Positions 1 to 5,214 of a stretch of 6,734 nucleotides of DNA are shown in pieces (the stretch's first letter is position 1; each line of letters opens with the position of its first letter). The position numbers and the translations under genes are program-made. Source of the DNA: Clostridia bacterium (GTDB lineage: Bacteria; Bacillota; Clostridia; Oscillospirales; Butyricicoccaceae); NCBI GenBank assembly GCA_017552495.1, contig JAFZPW010000195.1, positions 1 through 6,734 of the forward strand, given 5' to 3'. The notes under the pieces are model-generated. The model was given only the letters and a program-made list of their open reading frames with translations. It was not told where the DNA came from and did not search any database.

Positions 1-166
1 GCACCGGCTTGAGGCCGTCCCGCACGTCGGGCAGGGCGCGGCCCACAATGACGCTCATGGCGTATTCGATATACGAGCGCTGCATTTCCCCCACCAGCTC
101 GGATTCGGTGATGATCTGATTGGGAAACGCGATGTCCTCGGGCTTATAATCTCTGTTGTGTGCCAT
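1..166 (-). CDS. gyrA: DNA gyrase subunit A, N-terminal 55 codons only (cut by window edge)
   Basis: GyrA is the breakage-reunion subunit of DNA gyrase; with GyrB it introduces negative supercoils using ATP. Translating the minus strand from the ATG at 166-164 gives a start MAHNRDYKPEDIAF and then the family hallmarks SYIEYAMSVIVGRALPDVRDG and LKPV, which are diagnostic of the GyrA/ParC winged-helix start. ParC is a formal alternative, but the position directly after gyrB at the origin favours GyrA. The start is supported by a strong ribosome binding site, TAAGGAG at 174-180, 7 nt upstream. The gene lies 48 nt after gyrB and is probably co-transcribed with it. The catalytic tyrosine and the quinolone-resistance region lie beyond the left edge and cannot be judged. 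The fragment is interrupted by the window, not by a mutation. Confidence 0.96.
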   Translation of the reverse strand, partial: MAHNRDYKPEDIAFPNQIITESELVGEMQRSYIEYAMSVIVGRALPDVRDGLKPV

Positions 167-180
167 ATGTACTCTCCTTA

Positions 181-215
181 ATTTCTTTTTTCACGGCGCT
201 CGCGAAAAAAGAAAT
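181..215. repeat. 12-bp perfect inverted repeat between gyrB and gyrA
   Basis: ATTTCTTTTTTC (181-192) and GAAAAAAGAAAT (204-215) are perfect reverse complements around an 11-nt G+C-rich loop, in which c194-g195 and g201-c202 region bases could add two more pairs. In the gyrBA transcript this hairpin starts on the last base of the gyrB TGA and ends directly before the gyrA ribosome binding site. There is no U-run after it in the gyrBA direction, so it does not look like a standard terminator. It may affect gyrB-gyrA coupling, mRNA stability or partial attenuation; this role is inferred from position only. Confidence 0.75.
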
Positions 216-2167
216 CATATATCAATATTCACCGCATACTGGGCGTTTTTCTCGATCCATTCCTTCCGGGGCTCCACCTCTTCGCCCATCAAAACGGTGA
301 AGATCTGGTCGGCGGCCACGGCGTCGTCGATGGTGATGCGGCGCAGGGTGCGCTTGACGGGATTCATGGTGGTCTCCCACAGCTCATGAGGATCCATTTC
401 ACCCAGGCCCTTAAAGCGGCTGATGTCCACCTTGACGTTGGGATTATCGCCCCGCAGTTCGGCAGAGATCTTATCCCGCTCGTCGTCGGAATAGGCCACC
501 CGCACTGTCCGGCCGCGGGTGAGTTTATACAGCGGGGGCACAGCGGAATAGACATAGCCCCGCTCGATAAGCGGCCGCATATAGCGGAAGAAGAAGGTGA
601 GCAGCAGCGTGCGGATATGGGCGCCGTCTACATCGGCATCGGCCATGATGATGATTTTGTGATACCGCAGCTTTTCCACGTTGAACTCGTCGCCGATGCC
701 TGCGCCCAGCGCCACGATAAGGGGCGAAAGCTTGTCGTTGCCGTAGATCTTGTCGGCCCGGGCCTTTTCCACATTGAGCATCTTGCCCCACATAGAAAGG
801 ATGGCCTGAAACCGGCTGTCCCGTCCCTGAACGGCCGAGCCGCCTGCCGAATCGCCCTCCACGATATAGATCTCGCACAGGGCGGGATCCCGTTCGTTGC
901 AGTCCTGCAGCTTTTCGGGCATCTGTCCCGATTCCAGCCCCGTTTTGCGGCGCACCGATTCTCTTGCTTTTTTTGCGGCCTCTCTGGCCCGGGAAGCCAT
1001 GAGCGCCTTGTCCAGAATCATCCGGCCCACGGCGGGATTTTCCTCCAAAAAAGCGGCCAGCTTATCGGAAATGATGTTGTTTACCAGGGTGCGGATCTCG
1101 CTGTTGCCCAGTTTCTGCTTGGTCTGGCCTTCAAACTGGGCGTTTGGCAGCTTCACCGAAATGACGCAGGCCAGACCCTCCCGCACGTCCTCGCCGGAGA
1201 CCTTTTCCTCATCCTTGAGCATTTTGACCCTGTGGCCGTAATTGTTCAGGACCGTGGTGAGCGCCCGGCGGAAGCCCTCCTCGTGCATGCCGCCCTCGGG
1301 CGTGTGCACATTGTTGGCGAAGGAAAGGGTCATTTCGTTATACCCGTCGTTATACTGCATGGCGATTTCGGCGACGGACTCGTCCTTGCCGCCGGAAAAA
1401 TAGAGGACGTTTTCATGAATGGGGGTCTTGTTTTTGTTGAGCCACGTTACAAATTCCCGGATGCCGCCCTCATAACACATGGAATCCTGCCGCTTGTTTT
1501 CGGGCAGGTCCTTGGAGCTCTCCCGCTCGTCGCGGATGGTGATGCGCAGCCCGGCGTTCAAAAAGGCCTCTTCCCGCATACGGGTGTGAAGGGTGTCGTA
1601 GGAATACTGAAGTTCTTCGAACATCTCGGGGTCTGGCTTGAAGCAGACGGTGGTGCCGGTATGATCGGTTTCGCCCACCACCTTCATTTCCTGGGTCACA
1701 TGGCCCCGGGCAAAGCGCATCTCATGGATTTTCCCGTCCCGATGGACCTGGACCCACAACCATTCGCTGAGGGCGTTGACCACGCTGGCGCCCACGCCGT
1801 GCAGACCGCCGGAAACCTTATAGCCGCCGCCGCCGAATTTGCCGCCGGCGTGCAGAACGGTATACACCACCTCCAAGGCGGGCTTGCCCGTCTGCGCCTG
1901 AATGTCCACGGGAATGCCGCGGCCGTTGTCGGTGACGGTAATGGTATTGCCCTCGTTGATGGCAACGGTGATTTCGGTGCAGTAGCCCGCCAGCGCCTCG
2001 TCGATGGCGTTGTCCACAATTTCATAGACCAGATGATGCAGGCCGGAGGAGCTGGTAGAGCCGATATACATGCCCGGCCGTTTGCGGACGGCCTCCAGCC
2101 CTTCCAAAACCTGAATTTCGGAAGCGTCGTACTGGGTTTCCACTTTTGTCATAACCTCTTCTTGCAT
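215..2167 (-). CDS. gyrB: DNA gyrase subunit B
   Basis: GyrB is the ATPase subunit of the cytoplasmic A2B2 gyrase that relaxes positive supercoils ahead of the fork. The 650-residue product is close to the Gram-positive family length (about 640). Visible in order are RPGMYIG (30-36), the GHKL ATPase motifs EIVDNAIDEA (49-58, catalytic Glu49 by alignment with E. coli Glu42), DNGRGIPV (80-87) and GGLHGVGASVVNALS (120-134), the QTK loop (348-350) that contacts ATP, the TOPRIM motif EGDSAGGSA (437-445) and the metal-binding DADVDG (510-515), then the C-terminal RFKGLGEMDPHELWETTMNP segment. The first ATG is preferred because GGAGG (2173-2177) lies 5 nt upstream; an in-frame ATG at 2152 has only AGAGG 2 nt away. 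ParE is the alternative, but the neighbours recF, remB and gyrA make GyrB nearly certain. It has its own probable promoter and leader hairpin. Trp460 occupies the place of E. coli Lys447. Confidence 0.99.
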   Translation of the reverse strand: MQEEVMTKVETQYDASEIQVLEGLEAVRKRPGMYIGSTSSSGLHHLVYEIVDNAIDEALAGYCTEITVAINEGNTITVTDNGRGIPVDIQAQTGKPALEVVYTVLHAGGKFGGGGYKVSGGLHGVGASVVNALSEWLWVQVHRDGKIHEMRFARGHVTQEMKVVGETDHTGTTVCFKPDPEMFEELQYSYDTLHTRMREEAFLNAGLRITIRDERESSKDLPENKRQDSMCYEGGIREFVTWLNKNKTPIHENVLYFSGGKDESVAEIAMQYNDGYNEMTLSFANNVHTPEGGMHEEGFRRALTTVLNNYGHRVKMLKDEEKVSGEDVREGLACVISVKLPNAQFEGQTKQKLGNSEIRTLVNNIISDKLAAFLEENPAVGRMILDKALMASRAREAAKKARESVRRKTGLESGQMPEKLQDCNERDPALCEIYIVEGDSAGGSAVQGRDSRFQAILSMWGKMLNVEKARADKIYGNDKLSPLIVALGAGIGDEFNVEKLRYHKIIIMADADVDGAHIRTLLLTFFFRYMRPLIERGYVYSAVPPLYKLTRGRTVRVAYSDDERDKISAELRGDNPNVKVDISRFKGLGEMDPHELWETTMNPVKRTLRRITIDDAVAADQIFTVLMGEEVEPRKEWIEKNAQYAVNIDI

Positions 2168-2177
2168 AGGAACCTCC

Positions 2178-2206
2178 CTTCCCGCCCCTTTTGCGGGAAG
2201 TTTTTT
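2178..2206 (+). terminator. Terminator-like hairpin on + strand; leader hairpin of gyrB mRNA on - strand
   Basis: CTTCCCGC (2178-2185) and GCGGGAAG (2193-2200) form a perfect 8-bp G+C-rich stem with a 7-nt loop, followed on the plus strand by six T residues (2201-2206). That is the form of an intrinsic terminator, but no plus-strand gene is visible upstream of it; it could stop antisense transcripts rising through gyrB. In the gyrB mRNA the same hairpin ends on the base before the GGAGG ribosome binding site (2173-2177), so it may instead influence gyrB translation. The structure is seen; both roles are inferred. Confidence 0.5.
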
Positions 2207-2237
2207 CTTGATTTACGTTTTCTCTTGTTTGAATTGC

Positions 2238-2266
2238 AGTATATCCGGCCGCGGCGGAACTGTCTT
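2238..2266 (-). promoter_or_regulatory. Probable gyrB(A) promoter
   Basis: On the minus strand AAGACA (2261-2266) and TATACT (2238-2243) are separated by exactly 17 nt, matching the vegetative sigma-factor consensus at 4 of 6 and 5 of 6 positions. Transcription would start near 2231, giving a leader of roughly 60 nt that contains the hairpin before gyrB. Because no terminator separates remB from gyrB, this is likely an extra promoter inside a longer read-through unit. The -35 lies within an inverted repeat. Confidence 0.55.
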
Positions 2267-2278
2267 AGGAACAGTTCC
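2256..2278. repeat. Operator-like inverted repeat over the gyrB -35
   Basis: GGAACTGT (2256-2263) and ACAGTTCC (2271-2278) are perfect inverted 8-mers with a 7-nt centre. A third half-site, ACAGTTC, follows at 2284-2290, reaching into the remB stop codon. The repeat covers the -35 element of the gyrB promoter, so a repressor or supercoiling-sensitive site is possible. It is not followed by a T-run in either direction, which argues against a terminator. It does not have the GAAC-N4-GTTC spacing of a Gram-positive LexA box. Confidence 0.65.
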
Positions 2279-2288
2279 AAAAAACAGT

Positions 2289-2573
2289 TCACTCAAAAAG
2301 CTCGATCTGAGAAAGGGCGTCGGCCCCCTCCTCCAGCCGTTTGAGCAGCGTCCTGCTGCTGATTTGGGAAATATAGACCACAAAGTCCGTTCCCTCTTTG
2401 CACACCACCGCCGATTTTGGAAGATCGTCGGTGATTACCAGCACCTTGCCTGCCCGCTCCGCGGCGGAAAGATACTTGCGCGTATGGCGGCTCCAGGTGG
2501 CTGTATCCATATCAAAAACCGAAATGATGTCCTTTTCCGGGACAATCACATCCCGGCCCAGATGCAAAAACAT
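2289..2573 (-). CDS. remB: Extracellular matrix regulator RemB (DUF370 family)
   Basis: The 94-residue product starts MFLHLGRDVIVPEKDIISVFDM and contains DDLPKSAVVC and VYISQISSRTLLKR, which resemble B. subtilis YaaB/RemB (start MYVHLGDD, later TPKSIVV and SPLSSSTLKKR, as recalled). In B. subtilis RemA and RemB act on biofilm matrix gene expression; RemA is a DNA-binding protein, while RemB's molecular role is less clear. The start chosen is the ATG at 2573, preceded by GAGGGAG; the frame stays open further upstream into recF but without family similarity. It lies 16 nt after recF, in the place yaaB holds in B. subtilis. It has about ten extra C-terminal residues (ending SQIELFE) relative to the 81-residue B. 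subtilis protein. No transmembrane segment is apparent. The family call is firm, the biological role in this organism is not. Confidence 0.9.
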   Translation of the reverse strand: MFLHLGRDVIVPEKDIISVFDMDTATWSRHTRKYLSAAERAGKVLVITDDLPKSAVVCKEGTDFVVYISQISSRTLLKRLEEGADALSQIELFE

Positions 2574-2589
2574 ACGCTCCCTCGTTTTC

Positions 2590-3666
2590 TCACAGGCGCA
2601 GCAGATTGGCGCCGGAAAATTCCCGTTTTTCCTCACAGCAGGTGATGATGCTCTGCCCGCCCATGGCGTGCCCCGCCACAAAGGCCTGCCGCGGCCCGTC
2701 CAGCTCGGAAAGCACGTCGTCTAAAAGCAGGACGGGATATTCCCCGCCGTCCCGGAAAAACAGCTCCCGCTGGCCGAATTTCAACGCCAGCGCCGCCGAA
2801 CGGCTCTGTCCCTGAGAGGCAAAGGCCCGGGCGGGCCGGCCGTTGAGGGTGATTTCCAGGTCGTCCTTGTGCAGACCGGAAAGGCAGCTTCCCGCCTGCA
2901 TCTCGGCCGCACGGTGGCTTTCCAGATGATCCAGAAGCTGTCCGCGAATGGTTTCGGCATCGGAAAAGGGATCGGTAACGGTTCCGACCGTGCGGTATTC
3001 CAGCGTCAAAGTCTCTTTCCCGTCGGAAATGGCGGCGTGAAGCGCCGCGCATTCTTCCGCCAGACCCCGGCAAAATTTTGCCCGGTAGCCGATGAGCTGC
3101 GCGCCCAGAGAGGCGAGCTGATCGTCGAAAGCGGCCACAAGCTGGGGCGCGGGACGAGGATCCTCCTGCTTGAGCAGGCGGCTTTTGCTCTCCAGAAGCC
3201 GCAGATAACGGGATAAAAACTCCTCGTAACGGGGACGAAGCTGGGAGATGGCTGCGTCCAGAAACTCCCGCCGCCCCGCGGTGGGGCCTTTGATCAGCGC
3301 CAGATCCTCCGGCGAAAAAAGCACGCACCGCAGATGTTCGCTGAGTTCGGACTGTCGGCGCTTTTTGATCCCGTTGACCCAGGCTGCGCTTTTTCCGGCG
3401 GATGGAAGCTCCAGCGAAAGCGCGTATTCCCGCCCATGGGAAAAAACCGTTCCTTTTATCAGCGAGAGCGGCGTATCCCACCGGACCACCTCCTGCTTGC
3501 GGGCGGCCCGCCAAGAGCGGACGCCCGTGAGCATCCATACGGCCTCCAGCAGATTGGTCTTGCCGCGGCCGTTGTCGCCGCAAAGGATGTTTACCCCGTC
3601 GTCAAAAGGAAAAAACGCCTCGCCGTAACTGCGGAAATTCCGCAGAGAGACCGATTCCAAAATCAT
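2590..3666 (-). CDS. recF: DNA replication and repair protein RecF
   Basis: RecF is an ABC-type/SMC-like ATPase that, with RecO and RecR, helps load RecA at single-strand gaps and stalled forks. The 358-residue protein opens with MILESVSLRNFRSY, the typical RecF start, followed by Walker A GDNGRGKTN (30-38), the family segment LFSPEDLALIKGPTAGRREFLD (split here around residues 116-137), the ABC signature SQGQSRS (284-290) and Walker B with D-loop VLLLDDVLSELD (312-323). The start ATG at 3666-3664 overlaps the rlbA stop as ATGA, indicating translational coupling; a longer frame upstream has no family similarity. The length is slightly below the usual 365-375 because the C-terminal tail after ITCCEEKREF is short. 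All ATPase motifs are intact, so the gene looks functional. Confidence 0.98.
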   Translation of the reverse strand: MILESVSLRNFRSYGEAFFPFDDGVNILCGDNGRGKTNLLEAVWMLTGVRSWRAARKQEVVRWDTPLSLIKGTVFSHGREYALSLELPSAGKSAAWVNGIKKRRQSELSEHLRCVLFSPEDLALIKGPTAGRREFLDAAISQLRPRYEEFLSRYLRLLESKSRLLKQEDPRPAPQLVAAFDDQLASLGAQLIGYRAKFCRGLAEECAALHAAISDGKETLTLEYRTVGTVTDPFSDAETIRGQLLDHLESHRAAEMQAGSCLSGLHKDDLEITLNGRPARAFASQGQSRSAALALKFGQRELFFRDGGEYPVLLLDDVLSELDGPRQAFVAGHAMGGQSIITCCEEKREFSGANLLRL

Positions 3667-3881
3667 TTCCGCACCACGCGCACAATTTGTCCGGCAAAGG
3701 CGATCTCGTCGCCGGGGCGGATTTTTTTGCCCCGCATGGAGCAAATTTCGTCGTTCAGCAGAACCGCTCCTCCTTCGATCACCGCCTTGGCTTCACCCCC
3801 GGTGGAGCAAAGGCCGGCATATTTCAAAAGGCTGTCCAGCTTGATGAATTCCGTCTGAATGGAAACCTCCGCCGCTTTCAT
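3663..3881 (-). CDS. rlbA: S4-domain RNA-binding protein RlbA/YaaA
   Basis: This 72-residue protein is essentially one S4 RNA-binding domain: IKLDSLLKYAGLCSTGGEAK (residues 13-32) and the second half GGAVLLNDEICSMRGKKIRPGD (about 37-58) match the YaaA/RlbA family, whose STGGEAK and RGKKIRPGD motifs are highly conserved. YaaA/RlbA has been linked to the large ribosomal subunit, so an RNA- or ribosome-associated cytoplasmic role is likely. The ATG lies 1 nt after the dnaN stop (sequence TGATATG) and the stop overlaps the recF start, so translation is probably coupled on both sides. The upstream ribosome binding site is weak (GGCGAG inside the dnaN end), which fits coupling. Its position between dnaN and recF is the same as in B. 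subtilis. Confidence 0.93.
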   Translation of the reverse strand: MKAAEVSIQTEFIKLDSLLKYAGLCSTGGEAKAVIEGGAVLLNDEICSMRGKKIRPGDEIAFAGQIVRVVRK

Positions 3882-3882
3882 A

Positions 3883-4998
3883 TCACTCGCCCGCCTTCAG
3901 CCGCACAGGCAGCACCAGATACGTGTACCGGCTGCCCTCCACGGGCCGCATGGTGCAGGGAGAAAGGCTGCTCTTCAGGCCCAGAATAAATTCCTCGTCC
4001 TGACAGGCTCGCAGCGCATCCAGCAAATAGCGGTTATTGAAGCCGATCTCCACCTGCGCGCCGCAGTCTGGGATCCGGCACTCGTCATAACTTCTTCCCA
4101 GCGCCGTGACGCAGGAAAGACGGAGTTTATCGTGATCGAAAGCACAGCGAACGGGATTTTTCAGCCGTTCGGAAATAATCAGGCTGACCCGCTCCACGGC
4201 GGCGATGATCTCGCTGCGGGAAAGACGGATGTTGATGGGCTGTTCGGCGGGGATGGTGGCCCGCCAGTTGAGAAATTCGCCCTCCAGCAGACGGGTGGTC
4301 ATGCGGGTATTTCCAAAGGAAAACAGCGCGTGTTTTCTCTGGGGGCAGACGGTGCATACGTCCTCTTCCCCGTCGGGAAGGATGCGGTACAGATCCTTCA
4401 GCGCCTCGCCGGGCACCACGAAACTGAAACGCTCGTCTTCCCGAGCGGCGATTTCCTCCTGCCGGACGGCAAGACGGTAACCGTCCACGCTCACCATACG
4501 GAACAGCCGGTCTTCCACCTCCATCAACGAGCCGGTAATGATGGGCTTGTTTTCGTTTTCACCCACGGCGAAGATCGTGCCCGAAATCATTTCCTTCAAT
4601 AAAGAAGCGGGCAGCGTGAACGTTTCTTCCTCGTCCACCTGCGGCATTTCGGGGAATTCCTCTGGATCGGAGGCGATCAGGTTGAATTCCGACGCGCCGC
4701 CGCGAAGCGTGACCATCAGCCGGTCGTCCACGGCGATTTCCACCGTGTCGGAGGGAAGACGGCGCACGATATCGGAAAGGATGCGGGCGTTGAGCACGAT
4801 TCTTCCGGGGGTTTTGATTTGTGCGGGAACGGTCATTTGAATGGCGGTTTTGTAATTGAAGCCGCTGATGACGATTTCGTCCGCTTTCGCTTGGATCAAA
4901 AGGCCCTCTAAAACGGAAGAGGTTGCTTTGGAGCTGACGGCGTGGCCGCAAACGGAAACGGCCTCAGAGAGGGCGGGTTTTTCACAGGTAAAGCGCAT
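3883..4998 (-). CDS. dnaN: DNA polymerase III beta subunit (sliding clamp)
   Basis: DnaN dimerises into the ring that tethers the replicative polymerase and other partners to DNA. The 371-residue product fits the family (366-378) with its three repeated clamp domains. Landmarks are the start MRFTCEK, EEFPEMP (113-119), VDGYRLAV (171-178) forming one side of the partner-binding cleft, FNNRYLLDAL (320-329), and the C-terminal LVLPVRL (361-367), the other side of that cleft. The start is the ATG at 4998-4996, which gives the canonical N-terminus; AAAGGAG at 5010-5016 lies 11 nt upstream. A TTG three codons earlier is only 2 nt from that site and is unlikely. The gene is followed by rlbA after 1 nt. 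A TATAAT box in the origin region may give it a promoter of its own, beside read-through from dnaA. Confidence 0.98.
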   Translation of the reverse strand: MRFTCEKPALSEAVSVCGHAVSSKATSSVLEGLLIQAKADEIVISGFNYKTAIQMTVPAQIKTPGRIVLNARILSDIVRRLPSDTVEIAVDDRLMVTLRGGASEFNLIASDPEEFPEMPQVDEEETFTLPASLLKEMISGTIFAVGENENKPIITGSLMEVEDRLFRMVSVDGYRLAVRQEEIAAREDERFSFVVPGEALKDLYRILPDGEEDVCTVCPQRKHALFSFGNTRMTTRLLEGEFLNWRATIPAEQPINIRLSRSEIIAAVERVSLIISERLKNPVRCAFDHDKLRLSCVTALGRSYDECRIPDCGAQVEIGFNNRYLLDALRACQDEEFILGLKSSLSPCTMRPVEGSRYTYLVLPVRLKAGE

Positions 4999-5041
4999 TT
5001 TTTGCAAAACTCCTTTCCTTCCTTAGGTAGGAAATTCAACG

Positions 5042-5078
5042 TATTCGTAGTATTATAGCCTGTGGATTCGGCGGATAA
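5042..5078 (-). promoter_or_regulatory. Tandem DnaA boxes next to a trio-like A+T-rich element (candidate unwinding site)
   Basis: Reading the minus strand, TTATCCGCC (5070-5078) abuts GAATCCACA (5061-5069); each matches seven of nine bases of TTATCCACA. Then comes GGC, then the A+T-rich TATAATACTACGAATA. On the plus strand this last part reads TAT TCG TAG TAT TAT from 5042, so TA recurs every third base. In B. subtilis the basal unwinding system is tandem DnaA boxes, a G+C-rich spacer and repeating DnaA-trios in this same order. The layout is seen; the function is inferred, and only one triplet matches the published trio consensus exactly. Confidence 0.5.
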
Positions 5079-5080
5079 CG
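5052..5080 (-). promoter_or_regulatory. Possible dnaN promoter with perfect -10
   Basis: A perfect TATAAT sits on the minus strand at 5052-5057, about 54 nt before the dnaN start, a normal leader distance. At 17 nt spacing the -35 position (5075-5080) reads CGTTAT, a poor match. The two tandem DnaA boxes fall in the spacer and -35, so DnaA binding would be expected to affect this promoter. The same bases may instead serve as part of the origin unwinding element; the two roles are not exclusive. Confidence 0.4.
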
Positions 5081-5124
5081 CCGGGAAGGCAGATTTGGCG
5101 CGGCGGGAAGCGTACACAGCCTGT

Positions 5125-5133
5125 TGTGGAAAA
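5125..5133 (-). promoter_or_regulatory. DnaA box
   Basis: The minus strand reads TTTTCCACA, a full match to TTWTNCACA and one base from the TTATCCACA consensus. It lies mid-way in the dnaA-dnaN gap, on the same strand as the tandem pair. Confidence 0.75.
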
Positions 5134-5152
5134 ACCCACCGGAAAAGGGAGA

Positions 5153-5161
5153 TTTTACACA
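5153..5161 (+). promoter_or_regulatory. DnaA box
   Basis: The plus strand reads TTTTACACA, a full match to TTWTNCACA but two bases from TTATCCACA, so probably a lower-affinity site. It is in the opposite orientation to the boxes nearer dnaN. Confidence 0.6.
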
Positions 5162-5169
5162 GGGTCTTT

Positions 5170-5178
5170 TTTTCCACA
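5170..5178 (+). promoter_or_regulatory. DnaA box
   Basis: The plus strand reads TTTTCCACA, a full match to TTWTNCACA. It starts 17 nt downstream of the start of the box at 5153, so the two sit about one and a half helical turns apart. Confidence 0.75.
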
Positions 5179-5190
5179 GGAGAAAACGGG

Positions 5191-5214
5191 ATTTCCACAG
5201 CGGTTTGTGGAGAT
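5191..5214. promoter_or_regulatory. Inverted pair of DnaA-box-like sites at the dnaA stop codon
   Basis: ATTTCCACA (plus, 5191-5199) and ATCTCCACA (minus, 5206-5214) share the TCCACA core and form an inverted repeat with a 6-nt centre. The second box includes the last base of the dnaA stop codon. Each departs from TTWTNCACA at one or two 5' positions, so they are weaker candidates than the neighbouring boxes. Confidence 0.55.

Larger units (their letters stand above)
5037..5214. other. oriC: Probable oriC segment between dnaA and dnaN
   Basis: The non-coding gap between dnaA and dnaN carries at least six DnaA-box-like 9-mers in both orientations: two tandem at 5061-5078 (minus), 5125-5133 (minus), 5153-5161 (plus), 5170-5178 (plus), 5191-5199 (plus) and 5206-5214 (minus). 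Three of them match TTWTNCACA fully. An A+T-rich stretch lies at 5042-5057 beside the tandem pair. DnaA-box clusters at this spot, within the dnaA-dnaN cluster, are the standard origin arrangement in Firmicutes. No protein-coding gene is supported here; open frames are shadows. The origin may also include sequence upstream of dnaA, as in B. subtilis, but no clear boxes are seen there in this window. Confidence 0.8.

Noticed and set aside
2256..2278. LexA box upstream of gyrB
   Set aside because: GGAAC-N-GTTCC elements are present, but the Gram-positive LexA site needs GAAC-N4-GTTC spacing, which is not found.
386..2344. 652-codon open frame on the plus strand opposite gyrB
   Set aside because: It mirrors the whole gyrB gene in antisense, has no recognisable domain, and is low-complexity His/Gly/Ala-rich as expected from the complement of GC-rich codons. 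gyrB on the other strand is unquestionable.
4908..5198. 96-codon minus-strand frame across the dnaA-dnaN gap
   Set aside because: It overlaps the dnaN start in another frame and runs through the DnaA boxes; no family similarity and no binding site.
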